DNA from: Chondrosia reniformis
Lineage: Eukaryota > Porifera > Demospongiae > Chondrillida > Chondrillidae
DNA: 64,000 bases
Reading direction: 5' to 3'
Assembly (NCBI GenBank): GCA_947172415.1
Contig: OX359189.1
Coordinates: 4,354,501 to 4,418,500, forward strand
Under the pieces are notes generated by a model. It did not search any database and was not told the DNA's origin. It was given only the letters and a program-made list of their open reading frames with translations. This document shows, in pieces, positions 1 through 13,812 of the stretch; position 1 is the first letter of the stretch, and the number at the start of each line of letters is the position of its first letter. The translations under genes were made by a program, and so were the position numbers.

Positions 1-1101
1 ACTGACCCCAATTATGATAAACTAGGTAAAATCAGGCCAATATTGAATTCAATTGCAGACATGTTTCGCAGAATTTACTGCCCCCATAAGAATGTTAGTG
101 TCGATGAAGCCATGATCCCTTTCAAGGGCAGATCCACACTCAAGCAGTATATGCCCTTGAAACCGATCAAAAGAGGCATTAAGGTTTGGTCAATGGCTGA
201 TGCTGAAAATGGATTTTTGTGTGAATTTGATGTCTACACTGGAAAGAAGGCTGGAAATGTACAGAAAGGATTAGGTGCAAACGTTGTTACCACCCTCACT
301 GAGCATATTTCAAATACATTCCGAAATGTGTACTTTGATAATTTCTTTACTAGCGCGTCCCTTCTGATTGACCTTCTAAAAATGGGACTTTACGGATGTG
401 GTACCGTTCGATCGCAAAGGAAAGGTTTCCCAGATGAACTGAAGATAGTGGCAAGCAAAGGCTTCCGTGAGAGAGGCGATAGCAAAACAATGCAGTACAA
501 ACGTCTTACCACTACAGTTTGGCAAGACAATAAGCCTGTGTGCATTATGGCCACAAACTCCGACCCTACTGTGGGAGAAAATGTGAAGAGAAAAATGAGA
601 GACGGTACGAGTTCACAATTTCCATGCCCTTCGTCTGTGGTTCAATATAACAAGTTCATGGGTGGTGTTGACTACAATGATCAACTACGGGGCTATTACC
701 ATGTTCGCCTTAAAAGTAAAAAATTCTACAAGTATATTTTTTGGTATATACTTGATGTAACTATCACTAACAGTTTCATACTCACTAATCATTACACTGA
801 TTGCAAAATACAAGACATGAAAACGTACCGTACTCAACTAGCTAAGGCCCTAATTGGGACTTACTGCTCAAGGAAGAGGATTGGCAGACCTCAACTCACA
901 CCTTCCAAGAAGTTTAGTCCTGCACATTTCCCTATCAAGCAAGAACATTACAGAAGATGTCATTACTGCTATTATCACAATAATAAGAGGAGACATGACA
1001 CAGCATGGTTTTGTAAAGACTGCCAGCTTTATCTATGCCACACAGGCAAAGAGGATGACTGCTTTCTGAAGTACCACAGATGCTGTGTACCCTGTGAATA
1101 G
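1..1101 (+). CDS. piggyBac transposase, N-terminally truncated by the window edge
   Basis: Cut-and-paste DDE transposase acting on TTAA sites. The frame is open from base 1 (begins T-D-P-N-Y-D-K), so the true start lies upstream. About 366 residues remain before the TAG stop at 1099-1101, against 550-650 for the family. The three catalytic aspartates of piggyBac are visible in their usual contexts: SVDEAMIPFKGR (about residue 35 of the visible part), VYFDNFFTS (about 112) and GGVDYNDQL (about 224). The C-terminus has the Cys/His-rich zinc-binding domain (CHYC, WFCKDC, LCH, CF..YH), which binds the terminal repeats in this family. I see no internal stop or frameshift in the visible part, so the gene may be intact. 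It most resembles the PGBD4-like branch of animal piggyBac proteins, from memory. Confidence 0.9.
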   Translation, partial: TDPNYDKLGKIRPILNSIADMFRRIYCPHKNVSVDEAMIPFKGRSTLKQYMPLKPIKRGIKVWSMADAENGFLCEFDVYTGKKAGNVQKGLGANVVTTLTEHISNTFRNVYFDNFFTSASLLIDLLKMGLYGCGTVRSQRKGFPDELKIVASKGFRERGDSKTMQYKRLTTTVWQDNKPVCIMATNSDPTVGENVKRKMRDGTSSQFPCPSSVVQYNKFMGGVDYNDQLRGYYHVRLKSKKFYKYIFWYILDVTITNSFILTNHYTDCKIQDMKTYRTQLAKALIGTYCSRKRIGRPQLTPSKKFSPAHFPIKQEHYRRCHYCYYHNNKRRHDTAWFCKDCQLYLCHTGKEDDCFLKYHRCCVPCE

Positions 1102-1408
1102 CTTCTGAACGCCTATATATCTACTATAGTACTTAGTTGTTCTACCTATTTTTCAGTTACCTTGTAATAACCATCCATCAATATAGCACACATCATAAAG
1201 CAATTTCTCATGCATAAGGTATCTGCTTCAATCAAAAAGGTTCAGAGCTGTGAATACAGTATTCACGGATATTGTGTGTGCAATTCTAGAGCTGATCAGA
1301 TTAGAAATTGAACACTAAAACGCGAAGAATACATTCCCTCAATAATGTTGCCTGTTGAAGTGCAACATGCGTACTGAAATCATATTTATACGGTGAGATA
1401 AACGGGCT

Positions 1409-1492
1409 CAAGTGAAGAGAACTGACCAGGCTCTGAACGTGACCGCGTAGGGTTAAGGTTAGGGTTAGCGCCTGGTCCATTCTCTTCACTCG
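1409..1492. repeat. Subterminal inverted repeat of the piggyBac 3' region
   Basis: Arms 1409-1432 and 1469-1492 are reverse complements apart from about three mismatches (AGTGAAGAGAA against TTCTCTTCACT at the outside, CCAGGC/GCCTGG inside). The 36-bp loop holds three degenerate TTAGGG-like units (GGTTAAGGTTAGGGTTAG, 1451-1468). Internal inverted repeats inside the terminal repeat are a known feature of piggyBac ends and serve transposase binding. That role here is inference. Confidence 0.65.
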
Positions 1493-1744
1493 ATACGATT
1501 AACGAACATAGACACAAACAAACTTACTAGTGGGCGATTTGTGGCTTTACATTTGGCTCACAGTCCTCTTAAACGTTTGGGTAAAACTCTAGCGACAATG
1601 AAGAAGGCTAAACTTGACGAGAATTCACTTCCTCAGTCATAAAATCAACCTTACCTTACACGTGGCACTTACATCACGTGGACTTCGAAAAAAGTCGGTC
1701 ATAAGGCATACGGCCGCCCACGCAATAAGTTGGCGCGGAAAGGG

Positions 1745-1748
1745 TTAA
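1745..1748. repeat. TTAA target site duplication at the right end of piggyBac
   Basis: TTAA directly follows the element-terminal AAAGGG. Its partner on the left is outside the window. Confidence 0.8.
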
Positions 1749-2216
1749 TTGAGGGAACCTTAAATGGTGGTCCACACCAATGGACAGTCTCTGTGTAGGC
1801 ATGATTTATCACTTCTGTTCATGTGGCTCCATCTACCTCACCCCATTTGAAGTTTGGCTCCTGGACTGCTGTAAATGATGGCAGGACGTTCGATGAGTCC
1901 TGGATATCCTCAATATATTCAAGGTTCTGGCCATCCAGGGTTGCTCCTGGGGTATCCTGGGTATCTGGTACGGCCAATATACTGACAGGAACAGAGTCGG
2001 TTGGGTTGTGTTTTCTGGAACAGCCATGCTGTCTGATCCATCACCATTTGATCCTTGATGGTCGTCAATGTTGCAGCAACGTCCTCTTCTTATTGGGAGG
2101 CAATCAGAGCAGCGGTTCCTTGATTGAGCGCAGGAACAATTTAGACATCTGCTGTTACCGTTGCACCGGCAGCAGATTGGCATTCTTCTCAAAATCTCAG
2201 TGCGATTCTCAATCAA
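1749..2216 (-). pseudogene. Decayed Cys-rich gene remnant, cut by the piggyBac insertion
   Basis: Reading on the minus strand from 2216, the first about 50 residues carry the pattern CxCNGxxxCxxCxCx6CxxCxPxRxGxCxN, a compact array likely to bind zinc. After about residue 65 this frame loses protein character. The neighbouring frame then continues with a plausible acidic stretch ending PNFKWGEVDGAT, a TGA, and an in-frame AYTETVHW segment that runs up to TTAA. So the remnant carries at least one frameshift and one nonsense codon, and piggyBac has removed or displaced its 3' part. From memory the order Cys-rich motif, then F-x-W-G-x-x-D-G, then V-H-W belongs to a multicopy, probably transposon-associated gene family of sponges and cnidarians. 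I cannot confirm this without a search. A small genuine Cys-rich host gene is a less likely alternative. Confidence 0.5.
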
Positions 2217-2257
2217 TCACTCAATCAAAACACGAGGTGTCACCATTTTTTCTTTTT

Positions 2258-5200
2258 TCACATATTATACATACTACAAGTATATATTACAAGTACATAA
2301 AACTATTACATACAATTGGAACATACAACTAGCACTTTACTAGTACACAAAATTACTACATACAATTAGAACATGCAACTACTACTTCCATTTGAGTAAA
2401 TACAACTAGAACCTCTACTAGTAATGCGTACTTACAACTAGTACATACAACTATATTGTACATTTAAATAGTAAATTCAATTTGTACACACAACTAGTAA
2501 ATACAACTAGTATATACGACTAATACATACAACTAGTACATCCAATTAGTACATACAACTAGTACTTACAACTAGTACATACAACTAGAACTACAACTAG
2601 TGCATAGAACTAGTAAATATAACGAGCACATATAACTAGTACATACAATAATTATATTTAAGCAGTGCATACACATATAACTAGTTCATATAAATTGTAC
2701 ATAAACTAGAACTACTACTAGTACAAACAACTAGTACATACAATTAGTACTCCAACTTGGACATAAAACAAGTACATATAATTAGTACAAATAACAAGTA
2801 CATACACCTAGACTACATACAACTAGAAACCAGTACAAACAACTACTACATACAACTAGTAACTGGTACATACTACTAGTACATACAACTAGTACATTAA
2901 ACTAGTACATAAAACTAGCATATACAAGTATTACATATAACTACGTACCACTAATACATAAAACTAGTACATACAACTAGTAAATACAGATGGTTACTAG
3001 TACATACACCTAGTACATACAACTAGTACATACAACTAATACATACAATTAGTACACAAAACTTGTCTATACAACTAATACATATAGCTAGTACATACAA
3101 CTAGTACATATAACTAATACATCAACTACTTACTACATCAAGTTACTGGTACATACACTTAGTACATAAAAGTAGTACTTACAATTAGTAACTAAAACTA
3201 GTAAATAGAACTAGTACGTACAACAATTTCACATAATTAGTACATATACCTACATACAACTAGTACATACAACTAATTCATACAACTAGTACCTACAACT
3301 AGAACATATAACTAGTACATTCAACTAGTTACTAGTACATACCACTAGAACATGCAACTAGAACATAGAACTAGTACATAGAACTAGTACATAGAACAAG
3401 TATATACAACGGGAAAGTACGACTAGTACATACAACTAGTACGTACATCTAGTTACTAGTACATGCAACTATTACATGCAACTAGCACATACAACTAATA
3501 ACTACAACTACTAAATATAATAAGTACATACAACCATTGCACACATCTAGTACATACAATTAGAACATATATCTACATACAACTAGTACATACAACTAGT
3601 GCATACAATTAGTACATAAAGAATACTAGTACATTCAACTAGTCCCTACAACTTTTACATACAATTAGTAGCTACAACTAGTGAATATAACTAGTATATA
3701 CAACTAGTAAATATAACTACATACAACTAGTACATACAACTAGTATATACAGGGTGTAAATACAGATTGTTACTAGAACATTCAACAAGTACATAAAACT
3801 ACTACATACAAATAGCACATATAACTACTACATACAACTAGGTACAAGTACATACAACTAGTAAACCCAACTAGTATATACAACTAGTACATTCAATTAG
3901 TACGTACCACTAGTTCTATAACTAGTACAAAGAACTAGTACATACAACAATTACATACAAATGGTTACTACTACAATCCTCAACAATGTACAACTACCAT
4001 ATAGAATGAGTTACTAGTACATACAACTTGTCTATAAAAATAGTAAATAAAACTAGTGACTGGTACATTCAAATACTACATTGAACTAATACATACAACT
4101 AGTTACTAGTACATTCAACTAGTACATACAACTAGTACATATAACTAGAATCTACTACTAGTACATACAACTAGTACATACAACTACGACATACAGATAG
4201 TTACTAATAAAAACAACTAATATACACAATTGGTACAACTAGTAACTACAACTATGACAAATAACTAGTACATACAACAATTACACACAATTGGTACATA
4301 CAATTAGTATATACAATTAGTATCTATTACATAAAACTTGTACATATAACTAGTACATACATCTAGTTACTAGTACATGTAACTAGTACATACAAGTAGT
4401 ACAAACAAGTAATTACTACAACTAGTAGAAATAAATAGTGCATACAACAAATAAACACAACTAGTATATACAAGTGGTACATACAACTAGTACATACAAC
4501 TAATCACTACAACTGGTAAATACAACTAGTACATACAACTAGTACATACAAGTATTACATTGAGATTGTTACTAGAACATACAACTAGTTCATACAACTA
4601 GTACATACAACTAGTACATATAACTAGTACATTCAACTAGGTCCTAGTACATACATGCAAAGAGAACATATAACTAGTACATAGAACTAGTACATAGAAC
4701 AAGAATATACAACTAGAACAAACAACTAGTACATACAACTAGTACATTCAACTAGTACATACAACTAATAACTAAAACTAGTAAATATAATAACTACATA
4801 CTACCATTAGAAACATCTAGTACATACAAGTAGTACATATATCTGCATACATCTAGTACATACAACTAGTACATACAAATAATACATACAGATAGTAACT
4901 AGTAGATACAACTAGTACATACAACTAGTATATCTAACTAGTACATACAACTAGTTACTAGCACACACAACTAGTACATAGAACTAGTCCCTACAACTAG
5001 TATATAAAACTAGTAACTACAACTAGTCAATATTACTAGTATATACACCTAGTACATATAACTCCGTACAACTAGTACATACAACTAGTATATATAAGTA
5101 GTAAATTCAGATTGTTACTAGTACATTCAACTAGTACATAAAACTGCTATATACAAATAGTACATATAACTACTACATACAACTAGTTACTAGTTCATAC

Positions 5201-5531
5201 AACTAGAACAAACAACTTGCCCATACAACTAGTACATACAACTAGTATATATAAGTAGTAAATTCAGATTGTTACTAGTACATTCAACTAGTACATAAAA
5301 CTGCTATATACAAATAGTACATATAACTACTACATACAACTAGTTACTAGTTCATACAACTAGAACAAACAACTTGCCCATACAACTAGTACTTAAAAGT
5401 AGTATATACAACTAGTTACAAGTACATTAAACTTTTACATAAAACTATTATAAACAACTAGTATATACAACTTGTACATATATCTATATACAACTAGTAC
5501 ATACAGTTAGTACATACAACGAATGCATATA
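2258..5531. repeat. 13-bp satellite, block L, first segment
   Basis: Degenerate tandem array of ACTAGTACATACA. Each unit holds the palindromes ACTAGT and GTAC. Units vary by substitution and by small insertions such as 'ctagttactag' and 'cagattgttact'. No gene is supported: the unit contains TAG on both strands and 13 is not a multiple of 3, so all six frames close quickly. 2217-2257 is a T-rich transition from the pseudogene. Confidence 0.95.
5067..5380. repeat. Exact tandem duplication of 157 bp within the satellite
   Basis: 5067-5223 and 5224-5380 are identical as far as I can read. 157 bp is twelve 13-bp units plus one base. Neighbouring units are strongly diverged, so this is a very recent unequal exchange or slippage event. 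Confidence 0.85.
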
Positions 5532-6265
5532 CAGTGGAACCTGAGTAAGAGGTCACCTTATTAAAGTGGTCACCTCCCTTTTCCGGTCGCCAACGTATAC
5601 TCCCGAACAATCCGCTATATTGAAGTATACATCAAGACCTTGTTAATGCGGTCACCTGCATAATGCGTAAAGTGGTCACCTTTCCGTGGCCCCGAAGGGA
5701 TTTCTCTACTCTGTAATGTGGCCATACAGATTTGAAAGTAAGTAAATGACAACAATTTATCGATAAAATATTCTAAAGAGTCTCCTTCATTCCTTCAGTG
5801 ACTCTTGCAGCTTTCTTATAAAGTTCTGATTTAACGAAATTTCGGTTGTAACGAAAAGTTTTGAAAAAACGGTATAAAACAACATAAAACCTTCGGTTTT
5901 AGGAGCGAATCTTGGAAAAATTCGTTTATACCGAATTAAGCTTTCCTGGTCTGGTGTTTTGATCCTGGACGTGTTAAGTTTTTGTGAATGAAGTGTATAC
6001 GCATAGCGGGTACGAACATTATAATGAATTCGATGTTATTTTGACGGTCAAGTAATAACTAATACCTTAACACCTTAAGTATACAGTATTTTTCGTTCTA
6101 GCCGCTGAAGTTGATTTTAAGATGCTTGCCCAAAAACGTATCTTTGTATAACAATCATGTGTTTTGTCAATGAATATTAATGAGAACCTTGTTAATACAG
6201 CCACCTGTGTATTACAGCCAGCACGTTTGTCTCCCTAGGGTGACCGCATTAGGCCGGCTCCACTG
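5532..6265. mobile_element. Non-autonomous pogo/Tigger-like MITE, copy 1 (734 bp)
   Basis: Ends are CAGTGGAACCTGAG at left and the inverse of CAGTGGAGCC at right, with GGTCACC shared at the inner end of both terminal repeats. It is flanked by TA on both sides (5530-5531 and 6266-6267). A CAGTGGAACC-type terminal repeat plus TA duplication is typical of Tigger/pogo members of the Tc1/mariner superfamily. There is no transposase ORF. Internal GGTCACC motifs recur several times near both ends. Copy 2 at 44010-44756 is clearly homologous over its full length. Confidence 0.85.
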
Positions 6266-9200
6266 TAACTAGTACATACAACTACTACACACAACTAGTA
6301 CTTACAACTAGTATTATAAGTTTTACATAGAACTAGTTCATATAACCAGTACATATAACTTGCACATACACCTAGTGCGTAAAGCTAGTACATAAAAGTA
6401 GTTAATACAGATTGTTATTAGTAGTACATAGAACTAGTACATATAACCAGTTCTTATAACTTGCATATACCACTAGTACATACAACTAGAACATACAACT
6501 AGTTACTAGTACATACAACTAATACACACAACTTGTAAAATAACTAGTACATACAACCATTAAACACAACTAGTACATACAGGTAGTACATATATCTATT
6601 TACAATTAATACACACAACTAGTGCATACATTTAGTACATACAGTTAGTTAATAGTACATACAACTAGTACATAGAACTAGTACAAAAGGTAGTAACTAC
6701 AACTAGTAAATATAACTTGCATATACTACTAGTACATATAACTACCTATAACAAGTAAATACAATTAGTACCTTCAAGTAGTAATTACAGATTGTAACTA
6801 GTACATACAACTAGTTCATACACCTAGTACATACAACTAGTACATATAAATAGTACATTCAACTAGTTACTAGTACATACAACTAGTACATGCAACTAGA
6901 AGCTACAACTAGTACATAGAACAAGTGCATAGAAATAGTATGTACAACTAGTCAATACAAGTAGTACGCACAACTAGTACATACATATAGTTACTAGTAC
7001 ATTCAACTAGTATATCTAAATGGTACATACCACTAGAACATACAACTACTATATCAAACTAGTGCATACAACTAGTTACTAGTACATACAACTAGTATAT
7101 CTAACTGGTATATACAACTAGTAAATACAAGTAGTACATACAACTAGTACATACTTCTAGTTACTGGTCCATGCAACTAATACATACAACTAAGAGATAC
7201 AACTAGTATATCTAACTGGTACATACAACTAGTACATACAACTATTCAATTCAACTACTGCACATAACTAGTACATACAGCTAGTTCAATAAGTAGTACA
7301 TGGAACTAGCACATATTACCAGTACATATAAGTTACACATACAACTTGTACATTCAAATAGTACATACAAGTAGTAAATAAAGATTGTTACTAGTAGTAC
7401 ATAAAAATTGTATATCTAACCAGTACATATAACTAGATACTAGTACATACAACGAGCACATAAGACTAGTTCTTATAACTAGTATATAGAGCTTGTACAT
7501 AAAACTAGTACATAGAACTAGAACATACTAGTAGTACATGCAAATACTCACTAGTACATACAACTATAACATACAACTAGTACCTACAACTAGTACATAA
7601 AACAAGTACATGCAAAAATTACACACAACTAGTACATAAAATTAGTAACCACAACTATATAGTAAATATAACTAGTACATACAAAAATAACACACACCTA
7701 GTACATACCAATAGTACATGAAACTACATACAACTACAACTTATGACTAGTACATACAATTAGTACATACAGCTAGTACATCAAATTAGTACATAGAATT
7801 AGCACATACAACTAGTACATACAATTAGTAAACACAGCTTATTACTGGTACATACACTTAGTATATACAACTAGTACATACAACTAGTACTTATAACTAG
7901 TACATGCAACTATTAAATAGAGATTGATACTAGTACACACAATTAGTGCTTACAACAAGTACAGACAGCTAGAAAATACAGATTGTTACTTGTACATACA
8001 AGTAGTACATACAACTAGTACATACAGCTAGTACATCCAACTAGCATATATAACTAGTACATAAAACTACTAATTAGAACACATATACAACTAGTAAATA
8101 CAATTAGTACATAAAACAAGTACATATAGCAATTATATACAACTAGTACATACAACTAGTACATATATGTATTTACTTGTACATACAAATAGTACTTACA
8201 ACTAAAACATACCACTATTAACAACGGCTAGAAAATATAACTAATATATACACAAATTTCACACAACTAGTACATACATGTAGTACATATAACTACATAC
8301 AACTAGTTAATACAACTAGTACATATAACTAGAACATACAACAATTACTCACAAATAGTTCATACAAATAGTACATACAACTCGTACATACAACTGGTAA
8401 ATACAGATTGTTACTACTACTTACTAGTACATAAAACAAGTCCATACAATTAGTCCATACAACTAATCCATTCAGCTAGTACATACAATTACTATATATA
8501 ACTAGTACATATAACTAGTACATACAACTACTAAATACAATTAGTATATACAATTAGTTCATACATCTAGTACATACAACTAGTACATTAACTAGTGCAT
8601 ACAACTACTTAATAGAACACAAATACAAGTACATACAACTAGTACAAATATTCAATTTGTTCATGCAACAAGTACATACATCTAGTTTCTAGTACCAACA
8701 ACTAGTAAATACAATTAGTACATAAAACTTTTAACTGTAACTAGTAAATATAACTATTACATACATAAAATCCACTTAACTAGTACATACATGTAGAAGG
8801 TACAACTACATACAACTAGTTCAAACAACTAGTACATACAACTAGTACATATAACTAGTACATACAGCTAGTACTTACAACTAGTACATATAACTATATA
8901 GCAGATAAAACAATTATACACAACTAGTATTCAAATAGTCCATAGAGCTAGTACTTGCAAATAGTAAATTAAGATTGTTACAGTTCATACACCTAGTATA
9001 TACAACTAGTACACACAACTAGTACATATAATTAGTACATGCAACTAATTACTAGTACATGCAACTACTACATACTATGAGTAAATACAACTAGTTCATA
9101 CATCTAGTACATACAACTAGTACATACAAAATTACACACAATTTGTACATATGAGTTGTACATATAACTACATACAACTAGTTGAAACAACTACTACTTA

Positions 9201-12200
9201 CGACTAGAACATACAACTAGTACATACAGCTACTTCATAAATTTAGTATAGAACTAGTACATAAAACTAGTACATGCAACTACTTACTAGTACATACAAC
9301 TAGTATATACAATTAGTACATACAACTAGTACATATAATTAGTACATACAACAATTACACACAACTAGGACATACACCTAGTACATATGACTAGATACAA
9401 CCAGTACATATAATTAGTAAATACAGGTTGTAGGACATACACCTAGTACATACAACTAGTACATACAACTAGTTCATAAAACTAGTACTTGCAACTACTA
9501 AAACAGATTGATACTATCACACACAATTAATACATACAACTAATACAAAGAACTAGTAAATTCAGATTGTTACTAGTACTTACACTTAGTAAATATAACT
9601 AGTACCTGCAACTACTTACTAGTACATACAACTGGTACATACAATTAGTACATACAACTATTATACATAACTAGTTCATACAACATTTACACAAAACTTG
9701 TAAATAAAACTAGTATATATAACTTCATACAACTAGTACATACAACTAGTAAATACAGATTGTTACAAGTACTTACACTAAGTAAATATAACTAGAACCT
9801 GCAACTACTTACTAGCACATACACCTAGTACATGCAACTAGTACATACAACTAGTATATATAACTAGTGCAAGCAACTAGTAAATACAGCTTGTAACTAA
9901 TACATACAACTAGTTACTTCTACATACAACTAGTACATACAACTAGTACATATAACTAGTATATGCAACTACTTACCAGTACATACAACTAGTACATGCA
10001 ATAAGTATATAGAACTAGTACTTATAACTAGAAAAAACAGCAATTACACTCAACTAGTAGATACAAATATAACATATAACTACATACAACTAGTACATAC
10101 AACTAAAAATACAGATTGTTACTAATACATACACCTAGTACATACAACTAGTACATACAACTAGTACCTATAACTAGTACATGCAACTACAACTAGTAAA
10201 TACAGATTGTTACTAGTACATACAATTAGTACACACAACTAGTACATACAGCTAATACTATCATCTAGTACCTATAACTAGTACATGCAACTACAACTAG
10301 TAAATACAGATTGTTACTAGTACATATAATTAGTACACACAACTAGTACATACAGCTAATACTATCATCTAGTACATACAACTAGTCCATACAACTAGTA
10401 CATACAACAAGTACATATAACTAGTATATAAAACGGGTACACACAATTAGTTCATACAACTAGTTCATACAACTAGTACATGCAGCTGGTACAAAAAACT
10501 ACTACATATATCTAGTTACTAGTACATACAACTATTTACTATATACAACTAGTATATACAACTAGTGCATACACAAATTTTACACAACTACATACATGTG
10601 GTACATATAACTACATACAACCAGTTCAAACAACTAGTACATACAACTAGTACATACAACTAGTACATACATCTAGTTGCTAGTACATACAACTAGTACA
10701 TACAACTAAGTACATCAAATTAGTAACTAAAACTAGTAAATATAAATAGTACATACAAACATTACACACAACTTGTACATATATACAGGTAGTACATATG
10801 ACTACATTCAACTGGTTCAAACAACTACTACTTACGAATAGTCCTTACAACTAGTAAATACAGCTATTACATAAAATTAGTATATTGAACTAGTACATAC
10901 AATTAGCACATACAACTAGTACATATAACTAGTGCACATAACAATTACACACACCCAGTACATACAACTAATACATATAACTACATACAACTAGTACATA
11001 CAATTAGGAAAAACAAATTGTTACTAGTACATACAACTAGTAACTATAACTAGTACATGTAACTACTAAATACAGATTGATACTAGTACATACAATTAGT
11101 ACATACAATCAGTACATACAATTAGTACATACTACTATTATATATATCTAGTTCATACAACAATTACACACAACTAGTACATACAATTAGTAAATACAGA
11201 TTGTTACTTGTACATAAACCTTATAAATACAACTAGTATATACAATTAGTACATACACAAATTTCACACAACAAGTACATACAAGTAGTACATATAACTA
11301 CATTCAACCAGTTCAAACAACTAGTATATACAACTAGTACATACATCGAGTTACTAGTACATACAACTAGTACATACATCTAGTTACTAGTACATACAAC
11401 TAGTACATACAACTAGTACATACAATTAGTAACTACAACTAGTTAATATAAATAATACATACAAAAATTACACACAACTAGTACATAGCAGTGGTACATA
11501 TGACTACATTCAACTAGTTCAAACAACCACTGTAAGTAGTACATACAACTAGTAAATACAGCTATTACATAAAATTAGTACATAGAGCTAGTACATACAA
11601 CTAGTACATGTAACTACTTACTAGAACATATAAACTAGTACATACAATTAGTACATAAAACTCGTACATATAACTAGTGCATTCAACTATTAAATACACC
11701 TTGATACTAGTACATACAATTAGTACATAGAGCTAGTACATACAATTAGTACATACTACTATTACATATAACTAGTTCATACAACAATTCCACACAACTA
11801 GTCCATACAACACGTAAATACAGATTGTTACTTGTACATAAACCTAGTAAATACAACTAGTACATACAACAAGTATATATAACTAGTACATGCAACTAGT
11901 AAATGGAGATTGTCACTAGTACATTCAATTAGTACATACAACTAGTACATGCAGCTAGTTCATACAACTGGTACATTTAACTAATACATACAACTACTAA
12001 CTAGAACATATATAAAACTAGTAAATACAATTAGTACATATAACTCCATACATCTAGTTCAAACAACTAGTACATACAACTAGTAAATACAACTATTACA
12101 TACAGCTAATCCATAAAACTAGTTTATAGAACTAGTACATACAGCTATAACATACAACCAGTTACTTTATAGTACATACAACTTGTAAATACAACTAGTA

Positions 12201-13619
12201 CATATAATTGTTACCTACAATTAATACACAAAACTAGTAAATACAACTAGTACATATAACTACATACAACTAGTACACACAACTAGTAAATACAGATTGT
12301 TACTAGAACATATACCTAGTACATACAACTAGTACATGCAACTACTTACTAGTACATACAACTAGTACATACAATTAGTATATACAACTACAACATATAA
12401 CTAGTAGTTCCAACCATTTCAAACAACTAGTTCTTACAACTAGTACATATAACTACATACAACTAGTTAATACAACTAGTACATACAACTAGTGAATACA
12501 GATTGTTAGTATTACATACACCTAGGACAAAAAACTAGTACATACAACTAATACCTACAACCAGTACATGCAAATACTTATTAGTTACACACTGCCAGTG
12601 CATAAAATTAGTTCATATAACTAGTCCATACAGCTAGTACATACAAGTAGTACATATAACTAGTACATACAACTACTTACTAGAACATATACACACCTGG
12701 TACATACAACTAGTACATACAACTAGTACGTACAACTAATACCTAAAACTAGTTATTAGTACGTACAACTAGGACATACAACTTGTACCTACAACTAGTA
12801 CATATAACTAGTACATACAGCTAGTACATACAACTAGTACATATAACAAGTAGATACAACAATTACATACATGTAGTACATACAACTAGTCCATGTAATT
12901 ACGTCCAAATAATCCATCAGATAGTACTTACAACTAGTAAATAGAAATAATTACTAATTCACACACCTAGTACATACAACTAGTACATACAACTAGAACA
13001 TATAACTAGTACATGCAACTAATTACTAGTACATACAACTACTACAAAAAATTAGTAATTAAAATTAGTACATACATATAGTACGTACAACTAGTACATA
13101 TAACTAGAGCATACAAGACCTTACTAAAACACATATACAACACATATACAACAAGTACATACAACTAGTTCGAACAACTAGTACAAACAACTAGTACATA
13201 CAACTAATACATTCAATTGGTACATAGAACAAGTACATATATCTAGTTACTAGTACATGAAACGAGTAAATACAGCTAGTGCATAAAACTAGTAATGAAT
13301 ACTAGTACTGATAGTACTGATATAACTAGTATATATATACAAAAAATTCACACAACTAGTAAATACAAGTAGTATATATAACTACACACAACAAGTGCAA
13401 ACAACTAGTACATACGACAAGTATATACTCATAGTTACTTGTAAATACAACTAGTACATACTAACTTCTACATACAACTAGTACATAAAACTAGTACAGA
13501 GAACTAGTACATACAACTAATACATACATCTAGATACTAGTACATACAACTAGTATATACAACTAGTACATACAAACTAGTAACTACAACTAGTAAATAT
13601 ATAAAGAACGTAGTACATA
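6266..13619. repeat. 13-bp satellite, block L, second segment
   Basis: Same ACTAGTACATACA array, with the subfamily marker 'aatacagattgttactagtac' type interruption appearing many times. No gene, RNA gene or foreign insertion is recognisable over 7.3 kb. Confidence 0.95.
10161..10368. repeat. Tandem duplication of 104 bp (eight 13-bp units)
   Basis: 10161-10264 and 10265-10368 match except for one base I can see. The 104-bp length is exactly 8 x 13, so the exchange kept the satellite register. Confidence 0.8.
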
Positions 13620-13812
13620 TGTAACGGTTTAGCGCTTCCAGAATTCGTTCAATCGCCAAAACACTTTAATGAACAGCACCGAGTATTCTTAGTCACTCGT
13701 AATACAGAGCACGTATATCAATAATACACAAAAGCTATTGTTCTAACTATCAGTGTGACTATATGATTACAGTGTTAACACAGAATAGTTAATCATCATC
13801 TACGTCATCACA
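13620..13812 (-). repeat. 3' LTR of the Gypsy element
   Basis: 193 bp, short for Gypsy. The pol stop codon (13808-13810) lies inside it. Its outer end abuts satellite at CATA. Confidence 0.93.

Larger units (their letters stand above)
1..1748 (+). mobile_element. piggyBac-family DNA transposon, 3' portion (5' end outside window)
   Basis: The left edge of the window cuts a piggyBac element. What is visible is the transposase C-terminal two thirds (1-1101), a 643-bp 3' non-coding region and a right end reading AAAGGG followed by TTAA at 1745-1748. TTAA is the obligatory piggyBac target duplication, and CCCTTT is the expected first bases of a piggyBac terminal repeat read from outside. A subterminal inverted repeat lies at 1409-1492. 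The left terminus and the 5' TTAA are not in the window, so completeness cannot be judged. The host sequence to the right is a decayed Cys-rich gene remnant rather than satellite. Confidence 0.85.

Noticed and set aside
1451..1468. TTAGGG-like telomeric repeats
   Set aside because: Only three imperfect units in the loop of a piggyBac subterminal inverted repeat. Not an interstitial telomere of any size.
1823..2332. 169-residue plus-strand ORF
   Set aside because: Antisense to the Cys-rich remnant and running into satellite. No family resemblance.
2258..13619. CRISPR-like regular short repeats
   Set aside because: Contiguous head-to-tail degenerate 13-mers with no unique spacers, in a eukaryotic transposon-rich context.
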